Source of the DNA: Cristatella mucedo
Lineage: Eukaryota > Bryozoa > Phylactolaemata > Cristatellidae
DNA: 62,000 nt
Assembly (NCBI GenBank): GCA_009760855.2
Contig: WPIO01000050.1
Location: forward strand, 707,501 to 769,500
Direction of reading: 5' to 3'
Shown here: positions 1 to 10,804 of the stretch, one piece after another
Layout: each line of letters starts with the position of its first letter
How positions within the stretch are numbered: the first letter of the stretch is position 1
Program-made: the position numbers and the translations under genes
Notes under the pieces: generated by a model
What the model saw: the letters and a program-made list of their open reading frames with translations, nothing else
What the model was told of the DNA's origin: nothing
Database searches by the model: none

Positions 1-269
1 GGCGGCACCTGATCGCCGCCAGTTCAGCTGTTAAAAGCAGCCGGCCGCCGCCGGTCGCTGCTGGGGATAAGGACGCATCGCTTTTGTTGGCCGCACGGCG
101 CCGCGCTTTCAAAGGAAAGGCGCGATTGCACCGGCGACGACTCAAGAGGAGCAGGTGAGAAGTCCAGCTTCGGGCATCCCTCAACTTACTCATCATTCGG
201 CCGACTTTCAAGCCGCACCCGCTATGGGCACAACAGCAGCGATTAGTATCCACAATCAGATATACACGG

Positions 270-286
270 TATATATACACACACAT

Positions 287-339
<53 letters not shown>

Positions 340-402
340 TATATATATATATATATATACATATATAAATATAAAAATATATATGTATGTATATATATGT
401 AT
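270..402. repeat. (AC)n then (AT)n microsatellite
   Basis: An uninterrupted AC run (about 291-334) passes into an AT run and then degenerate AT/GTAT sequence. It sits between blocks that are adjacent in U5 (near 53,410-53,475), where only a short ATA-rich stretch is present. The expansion is therefore specific to this copy of the unit. Confidence 0.95.
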
Positions 403-1344
403 TGCTGACGGTGCCAGGGCACGCGTTCGCCGTCCCTAGTGGGTCGCCGTGCGCCGGACGGTGGGGGCTCAAGGCAACGGCTGGTATACTTGGGCCATTG
501 TGGGTGCTCCGCGGCCCTGGTGGTCGCCTCCTTCCGCCGCGTCGGTGCCTTTAGTCTCGAGTCCCGTTCTGACGGCAATCGGTTAGATTAGCTATTTGTA
601 ATAGGTCCTTCTTTTATTGTTCTTGCCTCGTCGTTGCACCATGATGCTAAACTCAGTGCATGCGTTGGCTAGGGTGATGGCACTTTTCCAAATAAACCAA
701 GGTCAAAGTCTCACCGGGCGGATGAGCTGCTGGAAATTGCTCTTCGGTGCGTAAAATAAAGCGCTCCGGCTTCTGCTATTTCAAGCGAACATCCGGAACG
801 TAAATCCGTACACAATTCCATCAGTAATCTATTTTAAAGTTTTAAGTATTCCCATGTAAGTATTCGGGGAAAATGAGAAATAGTTACACCGACCTTTCGA
901 ACTGTTAGCAGAGTCCTTTACGATTCAAGAAAGTTTCGATATGTCACTGGTGTTGTTAGTGACTAGTGACGTAGGAAAAGTTGCTGGCATAACTAAATTG
1001 GACTTTCACTCTCTGAAATCACTTTCTGAATACACCCGTTTTCAAATTGCAGTAGCCAGCCAGTTGCTTCAATTCACTTTTAGTTGATCATGCACTTCAT
1101 GCATCTCTTTTAATATCAGCAATAATATTCATTATGTGAAATTCGCATTTTGCTCTCAGAGGAATAAATCTTTCTAATCACTTTTCATACGCTGTATGGC
1201 TTTGTGCACCGTCCGTCATCCAGTAGTAGCTGCGGATACAGAACTTTTTTATAATCGCAGCACAGCGAGCACAGCTGAATCAAATATTGAGATTATGAGA
1301 CAGGCAAATTTCGCTCGTGTTGGGTTTATTTGATTATTGGTGCC

Positions 1345-2130
1345 AGTACAGCTGAATCGGAAGTAGAGGTTGACAGAGACACCGGCAGGGGCACGGGCCG
1401 AGACACAGGCAGCGACAGTGATATGGAGGCAGAGGTAGATATACAGAGGCAGAGGTAGGGGCAGAGAATGTGTTAAGCATCCAGACACAGGCAAAGAAAG
1501 GGACAGAGGCAGGGACACAAACTGAGCTACAGAGGCAGAGACAGGGAGGCAGAGGCAGAGTTGAGAGACACAGACAGAGGCAAATAGTGGAGACTCTAAC
1601 AGAAGCGAAACTAGTGACTTAGGTACTTTAATACACAAGGATAGAGAGACGGAGATATAGATTGAGATAAATGAAAAGAGAGATAGAGATATATACATAT
1701 AGAGAGGAAGCGAATTAGATAGTAATATAGAAAGAGTAGTAGAAAAAGCTATAAAAAGGGGTGTGGAGATAGAGCTTGATAGAATAAGCGATAGAGTGAG
1801 AATATATAAGCAGATCAAAGTTAGGAGAAATAAAAAAGACCAAGGTGAGAGAGAGGCGAGAATGCAAAACAGGCAGGGATAAAAGTAAAGGACAGGACAG
1901 AGTTAGAGGGAGAGAGGACCGAGAAAGTGTAGAGGATAGGAAAAGACAGGAAGAGTCAAAGCAAGAAGCGGTCTCATTATTGTCGGAGAAGAGAGGTGGG
2001 AGAGAGAGAGAGAGAGGCGAGAGCGGGAGAAGATAGTGCAAGAAGAGGGAGTAAGGATAGAACGCAGGGTGAGTGAGGGAAAGGCTCATAGAAAGACCAG
2101 AGAAATCAGATAGAGAGAGAGAGAGAGAGA
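1345..2130. repeat. Degenerate purine-rich tract (CAGAGG/GAGA type)
   Basis: The plus strand is a purine-rich, low-complexity mixture of GACAGAGG, CAGAGAC and GAGA words. The start (about 1,280-1,400) aligns with the starts of the equivalent tracts at 9,240, 32,340 and 54,430. Long open frames here, rich in Ser/Leu on the minus strand and Arg/Glu on the plus strand, are by-products of composition. Confidence 0.85.
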
Positions 2131-2814
2131 CAAACAGCCAGACAGCCAGACAGCCAGACAGCCCGACAGCCCGACAGCCAGACAGCCAGACAGCCAGACA
2201 GCCAGACAGCCAGACAGCCAGACAGCCAGACAGCCAGACAGCCAGACAGCCAGACAGCCAGACAGCCAGACAGCCAGACAGCCAGACAGCCAGACAGCCA
2301 GACAGCCAGACAGCCAGACAGCCAGACAGCCAGACAGCCAGACAGCCAGACAGCCAGACAGCCAGACAGCCAGACAGCCAGACAGCCAGACAGCCAGACA
2401 GCCAGACAGCCAGACAGCCAGACAGCCAGACAGCCAGACAGCCAGACAGCCAGACAGCCAGACAGCCAGACAGCCAGACAGCCAGACAGCAGACAGCCAG
2501 AGAGCGAGACAGCCAGAGAGCCAGAGAGCCAGAGAGAGAGAGAGCGAGACAGAGAGAGAGCCAGACAGCCAGACAGCCAGACAGCCAGACAGCCAGACAG
2601 CCAGACAGCCAGACAGCCAGACAGCCAGACAGCCAGACAGCCAGACAGCCAGACAGCCAGACAGCCAGACAGCCAGACAGCCAGACAGCCAGACAGCCAG
2701 ACAGCCAGACAGCCAGACAGCCAGACAGCCAGACAGCCAGACAGCCAGACAGCCAGACAGCCAGACAGCCAGACAGCCAGACAGCCAGACAGCCAGACAG
2801 CCAGCCAGACAGCC

Positions 2815-2815
<1 letters not shown>
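2131..2815. repeat. (ACAGCCAG)n octanucleotide array
   Basis: An 8-bp unit, CAGACAGC in one phase, is repeated roughly 80 times with almost no variation. A GA-rich interruption at about 2,490-2,565 splits it into two blocks. Because 8 and 3 are coprime, one 24-bp cycle gives an open frame reading (QTARQPDS)n on the plus strand. That frame extends through the array only because no phase contains a stop, so it is not a gene. Confidence 0.97.
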
Positions 2816-2891
<76 letters not shown>

Positions 2892-3060
2892 GTCAGGTAG
2901 ACAGACAGTCAGGCAGACAGACAGTCAGACAGACAGTCAGGCAGACAGACAGTCAGGCAGACAGACAGTCAGGCAGACAGACGGACGGACGGGCAGACAG
3001 ACAGACAGACAGACAGACAGAGACAAAGAGAAAGAGAGATTGAAAAAGAGAGAGAGAGTG
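2816..3060. repeat. (GACA)n tetranucleotide array with GTCAGGCA variants
   Basis: The octanucleotide array passes directly into a GACA run (2,816-2,890). Interspersed AGTCAGGCAGAC variants follow, then GACA again to about 3,022, then GA-rich sequence. The tetramer looks like half of the octamer, which suggests slippage between related motifs. Confidence 0.93.
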
Positions 3061-3204
3061 AGAGAGAGAGAATGTATAGAGAAAGGGACAGAGAGGTATC
3101 CAGACTTGTGAGACGTAAGAGAGAAAGATAATGGTTGAGTGAGGGGAATGGAGTGAGGGAAGGAAGCGCGGTTAATAGAAATAGCTTAACAAAACGATTG
3201 AAAG

Positions 3205-3540
3205 TCGCTCCGAATGAATGCGGTCTCGTGGGATCTAGTACTCTCTCTTAATGACTGTGGCGCTGCTCGCCGCGGGGATTGCGCAAAATCATGGCGTCGC
3301 ATGCGGACGACCCGACCCCTGTTTTCCGTCCTGCTCTCGGCCAAGCTGAAAAGACAGCAAAATTTACTTTGTTCCGCAAAGCGCTGGCTTTTTTGCATCA
3401 AAACCGGCTCCAACCGAGGAACCGCGAATGTGGTATAAACGCTTCCTGCGCGGACGATCTGACTGAAATAGGCCTAAAAGACAGCACTCCTAGCGGTTCT
3501 AGTCTCAGCCGCCGCGCGATGAATACCGGTGAAACATGAA
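3205..3540. repeat. Unit end block, copy in U1
   Basis: This block recurs at 10,440-10,804, 34,850-35,210 and 56,030-56,450. Shared words include ATGCGGTCTCGTGGGA, GCGCAAAATCATGG and CGACCC. It always lies directly to the right of the unit's microsatellite. Short open frames on both strands are conserved only as nucleotide similarity and shift between copies, so I do not call a protein. Confidence 0.8.
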
Positions 3541-3619
3541 CCTTGTATCGCGGCTTGTATCACAACAGCCAATTTATCGCGAGGAACTCTGAAATTTTGT
3601 GGCGTGGGCTAAAGAATTT

Positions 3620-3778
3620 CTCTAATAATCGGGTCTCAGACTAAGCATCATACCACCCCTTTTTCGGTATCTAACTGTTTACCTATATCTCGTACAAAAC
3701 TCAAATCCTTTATAGACCATGCCTTTAGTTTTTAGGCTCCTAAATATTGGAACTTACTCCGACTTTCGTCACAAAAAA
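3620..3778 (+). mobile_element. LINE family A fragment (RT C-terminus)
   Basis: The sequence aligns with the LINE segment at 21,570-21,720, which encodes the end of the reverse transcriptase ORF (shared word ATCNTACCACCC and the following TTTTCGGNATCTAAC). It is short, contains frameshifts and lies head to head with the minus-strand copy that begins at 3,820. Confidence 0.65.
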
Positions 3779-4941
3779 TTCATAACTTGAACAGATTAAA
3801 AAATACTAAAAAAATGTAATGATGATAATGGCAATACTCTTGATAGAGTGCCCTCAGAGAATTCGGTCTCTTTCTGGGCGCTTTATGTTTACTGCAAAGG
3901 AAACAAGATTGAATGGTGAGTGGTATCATGCTTGATAAACAACAAGGATAACATGGATAGAGGTGACATGCACAAGGTCGGCATGCCAGTGTGGTTAGTG
4001 GCAGCATGCAAACGGTGTCAGCGCGCATGAGGACGTAAAGGATGAATCGCAGGGACCCATTAAATGCTGTCATAAACAGGTAGGTTTTCAATTTCTTTTT
4101 AGATGTCGTTAAGTCAGAAGATATCGTGACGCAAGTCAGGAGTAGGTTCCAGGCTTTATATGCACACGAACTAAAAGCCCTGTCTCAAAAGGATTTGAGA
4201 TTTGTACGAGGTATAGGTAGACAGCTAGATTCCAAAAATTAGGTGGTAGGATTCTTACCATAGTGGGGGAGTAGACCTGAAAGGTAGGCTGGAGCCAAAG
4301 AATGAAGAGACCTAAAAATGAGTGACCAACCCTTGAAGCCGATCCGCTGCTTGACTGGTAGAAGTGCAGGTTGGCGAAAAGTGGTGTGATGTGGCAACTG
4401 CTGTTCTCACGACAGAATAGCCTATCTGCAGAGTTTTCCAATAGCTGAAAGCGCCTGATTGCACATGCTGGTAGGCCAGCAAGCGAGTTATACAAGTCAA
4501 GACGGGATGTTGCAATTGCATGGACCAACTTAGATGTGGTATCCTTACCTAGACGAATCCAAATTTTAGCATTTTGATGTAGATTAAAGTAGGGAGACTT
4601 TATTGTGGAGCTCATGTGGTCGTGTAACGAAAGGTTACTTTGGAACATGAAACCTAGATTACGTACATATTCAACAGGAGATTTGTTGGCAGAGCTGATT
4701 TTGAGCGTTGGTCTTTCAAATTTCTGAATCACACTTGGTTAGCCCATAACGAGTAAGTTGGCTTATCATAATTCAATTTGAGAAAATTTGATGCCGTCCA
4801 TTTGTGGATGTCATGCAACTCATATCAATACATACGGAGATACATTACATTACAATACATGCAGCAAGGGAGTTGAGAGAATTCGACCTGCTCGAGAGCT
4901 GGGAGGGATCACAGAAAAAGGTACAACTGAGCGTCATCCGC

Positions 4942-5100
4942 ATATAAAAATAAATATAAATATAATTCATTTATATAGCGCCCCAAGAGAACTTAATCTC
5001 TATTCAGGCGCTTCACATATGCCTCGGGGCTCGAGCCCAAGACCTCAGTCAGACCTTGGTCGGGGCGAGCACATTGACCACTAGACCAAACCAGCTCGGC
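4942..5100 (-). mobile_element. tRNA-derived SINE type 2, nested in the LINE
   Basis: On the minus strand this copy has a box A like TGGTCTAGTGG, a box B GGGCTCGAGCCC, and a tail containing GAAGCGCC...GGCGCTAT that ends in AT-rich repeats. It splits the LINE reading CGTCATCCGCAT / AGAA-TGAGAGCCTAG. The uninterrupted site is visible at about 45,059-45,085. I could not identify a clean target-site duplication. Confidence 0.85.
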
Positions 5101-5354
5101 AAGAACTGAGAGCCTAGATTGTGCTTGGCAATCACGTCGGCAAGTGGGAGAGTATAAACCGTGACAATAGCAGGTCCTAGCATGGATCCCTGAGGTACCC
5201 CATACTTCAGAGGTTTCTCGTATAGGCTTTGTCTATTCACATCAATACTCTGGAGTCTCCCACTGAGATAGGACCTGAAACATTGCAGAGCAGTGCCAGT
5301 GATGCCCAGGCGAGATGAGAGGCGCTCAAGAAGGACTTAGTGATATGATCGATG

Positions 5355-5472
5355 GTATCTTTCTATTCTATTGCTTATCACTTTGCAGCAAATGTAAAGC
5401 GCCTAGAAAGAGATTAAGTTCTCTGAGGGCGCTTTATCAAGTGCAATATTATTATTATTATTATTATCACCA
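5355..5472 (+). mobile_element. LINE family A 3' tail only, inserted into the older LINE
   Basis: Only about 115 bp of the 3' end is present, with GCAAATGTAAAGCGCCTAG, the hairpin partner GGGCGCTTTATCAAG and an (ATT)n tail. It interrupts the minus-strand copy between GATCGATGGTATC and CAGCTGCC, which are contiguous at 45,310-45,335. This is a very strongly 5'-truncated insertion in the opposite orientation to its host. Confidence 0.85.
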
Positions 5473-6520
5473 GCTGCCGAAATATGAAACAAAAACAAGC
5501 AGAGGTACTCTACCCATGTCTGCATTCCTAATTAGGCTGTTGTACACCCGAAATAATGCTGAATCTGTGATGCGATTAGCTCTACAGCCAGACTAGAACT
5601 TTCTATCAAGCTCAGAAGTTTCAATATATGAGTTCAGCTGGTCTGCCACGACTCGTTCCGGTGTATTTGATAGGAATGGTAGAAGGGAGGCACGGTGGTA
5701 GTTGCTCAAGCTCTCTTTTTCTAATATCGCTTTCTTGAGTAGTGGCCTGACGAAAGCTTTTTGATAGGTGCTGGAACATGACCTGAGGCTAATGGCATGT
5801 TAATGATGTTAGTTATGCATGGCAGCAGCAGCAGATCGATGCAACGTAGGAGCAGGACAGTGGGAATAGGGTCCAAAGAATTATTTGTCTTCTCCGATTG
5901 GGATATGAACGTTAGGACGAGGTCACTAGTGACCTGCTTGAATGCAGACATTGAGGTACTCTAAGGAATCGTGGGACAGCATTCTAGGGGGATGTGCTGC
6001 CATTTCAGGGACGGACTCCCTGATCTTGCCTGTCTTCCCGACAAAGAAGCTAGAGATGTGATTTAGTGATGAAAATGTGCAGTTGTATGGGAAAATTTGG
6101 TCGAGCGTGTTACATTTGATGTGAGAGGGCAATGCACATGAGCTACAAGAGACAATGAGTCAGTCAGTGCACGAAATTCAGTGCTGAAGGCGTCAGATAA
6201 GTTATCTAAGTTAATGGTGAAATCACCGATAACGAGGAAGGATTAATTTCTTACACATTAAATTGAAATGAGATTGGAGAAATCTGAGATAGAGGAAGAT
6301 TTGGTATCTGGTAGGCGATAGACTACTGCCACCATCGGTAGCTTGTTTTCGGGAATTTGAGCACAAAACAATAGCAACCCTACCTCCAGTTTTGATTGAT
6401 CTTGGGGCGTGAAAGAATCAGAAACCAGTTGGGGTCTTGCGTCTTTCTTTGTCGAGCAGTTTACTAGTTTTAGCCAAGTTTAAGTTAGGGCGAGCAGGTA
6501 AATACCATTTTCAGAAAAAG

Positions 6521-7486
6521 GTCACTTATTACCAGAGGTTTATCGCACGTCGAGCAAAGATTCCAAAGGCAAGCTTTAAGCCAGGCCGATGGAGTTATAA
6601 CAGGCCTTAAGACCACTAAGTTAGAGATTCACAGTGACGTATGTGGGGGAGCGGGCTGAGCGGTTCGAAACAATTCTAGGAATACCAAACGAGCGGGTAG
6701 TGAGCTCGCAGTTACCGTCAAACGAGCGGCGTCTGAGCTGGCGTTTCCGCCCACCGCGGCGGCTCCAGGTCACTTTTCTTTTTGTTAATGCATAATTAAA
6801 GAATCTTAGAAACAGCAGTAACATATAGGAATGCATTTGAACTACGATTACCTAGCGATAATAGGTGCGCACGATCATAGCTAACATGCAGGTTACTAGC
6901 GGCCGGCGAGCTTAAGCTGAAGCGTGGGAGGCCCGACAGCCCGAAGCGATAAGCGTTTCGATATCCATATATATCCATAGGCACGTAGTTTCTGACGCGC
7001 TACGGTCAATCAAAATTTGGAATAGTTTTAAACAGGTCTTAGCTGTATAGTTTTCATATACAATATTCGCAAGAACTTCGATTTTCAGAAGAATTCTGCG
7101 TCGGACAATGATGGCGGCGGTCAGCACGCTCTACGGCAGGAGGCGAGATTAAGGGGGTAGCCTACGAAATAAGGAGGTAGGTCCACAAAAAATGGTCAAT
7201 TTATTTGAAATTTGCGTATTAAAGATAAACTAGTTATAAATGCAAGCTCGAATTTTGGTGGTTGTAAGATGACTGAAACAAAGTCAATAAAATTATTATG
7301 TAAGACCTATCTAAACCGGAAGTCGTACATCGAGCTCAACAAAATAATTTTGTTTGAAAAATAACTGAGCCGGAACTGCGGTTTTCTGGTGAACTCTGCG
7401 AATATAAGCTATTCAGCCCTAAACGGACCCTCAAAAAATAACTGGGAAATGACACGCCCCTCGAGATCAAACGTCCGACTGGTAGT
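6521..7486. other. No gene or known repeat recognised
   Basis: The part next to the LINE (6,521-6,780) could be LINE 5' region or flank. It contains GC-rich words such as GAGCGGGTAGTGAGCTCGC. The remainder is AT-rich with no conserved reading frame, and I found no second copy elsewhere in the window. Confidence 0.5.
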
Positions 7487-8215
7487 ACAACAAGAATAAT
7501 AATAGTGATAATGCACTTGTTAAAGTGCCCTCAGAGAAAGAACTCAATCTTCTTCTAGGCACTTTACATTATTTGAAAAGGGAAACGCAATTGAATGGTG
7601 AGTAGTAGCATGCTTGATTAACAACGTGAATAACATGGTTAGGGATGGCATGCACAGGGTCAGCATGCAAATGTCGTTAGTGGCAGCATGCAATGTGTCA
7701 GCACGCATAAGCACATGAAGGATGAATCATAGGGACCCAATAAACGCTGTCCTAAATAGGTGTGTTTTTAAGTTCTTTATTAATGTGGTCAAGTCAGGGG
7801 ATGTTCGGACGCAAGTCGAGAGGAAGTTCCACGCTTTGGGAGCATACGAACTAAATGCACGGTCTCCAAAGGATTTGAGGTTTGTACGGTGTATTGGTAG
7901 ACTGTTGGATTCCGAAATGCGGGTGGTACGAAGCTTGGCCTGGTGGGGGAGTAGGTCTGAGAGATAGGCTCGAGTCAAAGAATCAAGTGACCTAAAAGTG
8001 AGCGACAAAATCTTGAAGTCAATCCGTTACTTGACTGGTAGCCAGTGCAGGTCGTCGAGAAGTGGTGTGATGTTGCAACGGCGAAGCTCACGACAGACAA
8101 GCCTAGCTGATGAGTTTTGCACCAGCTGTAATCGCCTGATCGTACATGCCGGTAGGCCAGTAAGCAGTGAGTTAAAGAAGTCGAGAATGTCTTCTCGGGT
8201 AATCTCACCTAATCA
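7487..8215 (-). mobile_element. LINE family A, 5'-truncated copy
   Basis: The 3' end lies at about 7,487, with the AAGTGCC-CTCAGAG tail signature read in reverse. The untranslated region runs to about 7,740, and the end of the RT frame covers 7,740-8,200. Recognisable RT-end words are GDRAFSSYAPKAWN and LTRAYLSDLLPHQAK on the minus strand. One frame change separates the two parts. The copy ends abruptly near 8,215, just before unit U2. Confidence 0.85.
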
Positions 8216-8596
8216 GATTGGATTGCAGTGGAGTGATTTAGTTCGTCGAGCCCGTAAGTAGCAGTGGGTCTATCGCCGAACCAACCACTCTGGGCATCGT
8301 TGCTCGTCTGCCACATTTCGTAGCAGCCAATCACTGTTCGTCGTTCGCTTTCTTTCATTTCCCTGCCTTCCTCTACCTGCCTTCCGAACCGCTTCTGTGG
8401 GGCTTTTGACCTTGCGAGTTGCGGCTTTGGCGGCTAGTGTGATGGAATAAGCTATCCTCAAAATGGCCTGCTCACCAGGCCCTAATTATCTACCGAGGCA
8501 GAGCCTCGGCCTCAGCCTCAGTGTGAGGCAGTCGTGAATGTGGCGGCAGCTGTGCTGGCTGCAGCGGCGGCAGCGTCAGGGGCACCGGCATTGTGC

Positions 8597-8693
8597 CTCG
8601 CAGCTTTGTGCGTCGCTTCGCGGATGACCACCATGATGATGGCACACCGCTGCTTCCTGCTCGGACGCCACGCCAAGCAAATTCGTCCATCGT
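8597..8693 (-). other. Conserved GC-rich island Z, copy in U2
   Basis: Read on the minus strand, the island starts after an AG (CGTGCAG at 8,694-8,700) and ends at CGAG followed by GC. Equivalent islands are 30,499-30,595 and 50,865-50,957, each preceded by AG at the same place. The lengths are 97, 97 and 93 nt. Internal indels mean that no one reading frame survives in all three, so I do not call a protein. It could be a decayed exon or conserved non-coding sequence. Confidence 0.35.
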
Positions 8694-9470
8694 CTGCACG
8701 AAAGTTCTGCTGGAAACTGCACTTCGGCTGGTTCAGCTACTGCTCTTCGCACTGAGCTTCCGGAACGTAAATCCGTACGTGATTCCATCAGTAATCAATT
8801 TTTAGGTCATTTTTAAGTATTTCCAGGTAATTTTACGAGGAAAATATTAGAGCTAGTTACCCTCGCCGTTCGAACAGTTAGCATGGTCTTTTAAGCTTCA
8901 AGGAAGGTGCAGTGTGTCAAAGGTGTTATCATTTACTTGCGATACAGGAATATTACCTCGCATAACTGCAACGGAGTTTCAGTCTCTGAAATCACTTTCT
9001 GAATTCACTCGTCTTTAAAATGCAGTGGCCAGCAATGTGCTTCGAATTTTTCTCTAGATCATGCACTTTATGCATCTCTCTTTTAACAACAACAATAATT
9101 TTAATGTAAAATTCTGTAAACCACTCTCATAGAACAAAGTCTGTTTAAGAACTTTTCATATACTGTATGGCTTTGTGCAACATCTGTCAATCAGTAGTAG
9201 CTGCTGATACAGTACTTCTTTTAATGATCGCAGCACGGTGAGCACAGCTCAATCAAATACTAAGATTATGAAACTGACACATGTCGCTGGTGTTGGGTTT
9301 ATTTGATTATTACCGTGAGTACTGCTGAACCTGAGGCAGGGACAGTGACAGTAGCAGGGAGACGGACAGGGATAGATGTGGCGACGGAGGCACGGAGGCA
9401 GAGGCTGAGATGCAGAGGCAGAAATGGAGACAGAGATATAGAGTGAGGGATGCTGAAACAGAAAAAGAAA

Positions 9471-9615
9471 GACAGGGTGGCAGAGACACAGAGACAGGGC
9501 TATAGAGGCAAAGACAGGGTGGCAGAGACACAGAGACAGGGCTATAGAGGCAAAGACAGGGTGGCAGAGACACAGAGACAGGGCTATAGAGGCAAAGACA
9601 GGGTGGCAGAGACAC
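9471..9615. repeat. 42-bp minisatellite, about 3.4 copies
   Basis: The word GACAGGGTGGCAGAGACACA begins at 9,471, 9,513, 9,555 and 9,597, giving an exact period of 42 bp with virtually identical copies. It lies inside the purine-rich part of U2 and is absent from the equivalent tracts of the other units. Confidence 0.95.
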
Positions 9616-9730
9616 AGAGTAGAGACACAGACACAGAAAAAATAATGAAGAATCAAACAGCAGCTAAAACGGTGAGGAAGATACTTTGATACACAAAGAG
9701 ACAGAGATAGAGATTGAGATAAATGACACT

Positions 9731-9731
<1 letters not shown>

Positions 9732-9792
<61 letters not shown>

Positions 9793-10022
9793 AAACTATT
9801 TAGATAGTAATCTAGAAAGAGTAGGACAAAAAGCTATAATGAAGGGGAATAGAAATAGAGATTGGTTATAGATATAGCGAGAGTGTGTGAGTGTAGAGAG
9901 AGTAAAATTACGATCAAAGACAGAGATAGAGAAAACAAAGAGTGAGACATAAGCGAGAGGGCCATATGGGCAGAGAAAAGAGTGTGAGAGAGGAGAGTGG
10001 GCGCAGATAGGACGGAGGAGAC

Positions 10023-10088
<66 letters not shown>

Positions 10089-10279
10089 CGAGAGTGAGAG
10101 AGAGTAAGAGAATAAGAGAGGGAGAGTAAGAGAGTGAGAGAGGGAGAGAGAGACAGAGAAAGAGAGGAGTTAACGAGAGAGAGGGAGAGAGAGAAGAGAG
10201 GGAGAGAATGAGAGAGAGAGAGAGAGAGAGAGAAAGGAGAGAGAGAGTGAGTGAGAGTGTGAGGGAAAGAGAGAGAGAA

Positions 10280-10367
<88 letters not shown>
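9732..10367. repeat. (GA)n-dominated microsatellite tract of U2
   Basis: Long pure GA runs (9,732-9,793; 10,025-10,082; about 10,290-10,367) are joined by degenerate purine-rich sequence. Nearly 640 bases are almost pyrimidine-free on the plus strand. Ser/Leu-rich minus-strand frames across it are artefacts. Confidence 0.95.
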
Positions 10368-10369
<2 letters not shown>

Positions 10370-10439
10370 GCTTGAGTGAGGCGAATGGCGAAGGAGAGTT
10401 AGGGGAGGAAATGCGGTTCATTGAAATCGTGTAACAAAC

Positions 10440-10804
10440 GATTGAAAGTCTCTCCAAATGAATGCGGTCTCGTGGGATCCAATGAGCTCTCTTAATGACG
10501 GCGGCCCGGGCCACCGCAGGGGATTGCGCAAAATCATGGAGTCGCATGTGGTTGACCCGGCGCCTGTATCCCATCCTGCGTTTGGCCATAGACGGGGACA
10601 GCACAATTTACCCTTTACCTCGAAGCGCTGGCTTCTTTGTATGTAGACCGGCCGAGGCTCCAACCGAGGCACAGCGTATGCGTTACAAATGTTTGCGTGC
10701 AAACGTTGCGTTACAGCTTGCTGTGCGGCTTCTATGTCCTGACTAAACTAGGCCGCAAACGCAGTGCTCTTAGTGGTGCTCGTCTCTGTCGGCGAGCGAT
10801 GAAT
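10440..10804. repeat. Unit end block, copy in U2
   Basis: This aligns with 3,205-3,540, 34,850-35,210 and 56,030-56,450, for example ATGCGGTCTCGTGGGATCCA, ATTGCGCAAAATCATGG and GACCGGCCGAGGCTCC. It directly follows the GA tract and runs into a tandem triplication unique to this copy. Confidence 0.8.

Larger units (their letters stand above)
1..3540. repeat. Composite repeat unit U1 (left end cut by window edge)
   Basis: This is the first copy of the large unit described in the summary. Positions 1-240 match 53,200-53,410 in U5, and 405-600 match 53,480-53,660. In the latter block I count about 17 differences in roughly 165 aligned bases, so near 90% identity. Positions 780-1,400 match 8,760-9,400 in U2, and more weakly 31,880-32,450 and 53,960-54,500. 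The microsatellite segment (1,350-3,060) and the end block (3,205-3,540) close the unit. The AT-rich part at 600-1,350 carries no gene I can support. The minisatellite and exon-like islands that lie left of this point in U5 would fall outside the window. Confidence 0.75.
3820..6520 (-). mobile_element. LINE family A (L2/CR1-like), endonuclease plus RT remnant
   Basis: This is the longest LINE copy. Read on the minus strand, the endonuclease part has IGDF-INLDN near 6,200-6,232, preceded by a GGRVAIV motif and by VVYRLPD. It is followed by an FF-GKTGKIRE linker, then LDPIPTVLL and SGHVPAPIKK (5,760-5,880), GVPQGS-LGP near 5,170-5,210, and the KSP-F-L / TSRLD-YNS / CHITPL series (4,330-4,640). 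The 3' end, with a short ATT-type tail, is at about 3,820. Frameshifts and internal deletions break it, and two insertions (4,942-5,100 and 5,355-5,472) interrupt it. The motif order is that of the L2/CR1 group, whose ORF2 carries endonuclease and reverse transcriptase. Confidence 0.85.

Noticed and set aside
243-578. Minus-strand frame PSERDSRLK shared by U1 and U5 (53,371-53,646)
   Set aside because: About 17 differences between the two are spread over all codon positions, only four of them at third positions. The open frame reflects recent duplication rather than coding constraint.
2073-2900. 275-codon plus-strand open frame rich in QTARQPDS
   Set aside because: It is the octanucleotide array read in one phase. 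No start context, domain or conservation supports a protein.
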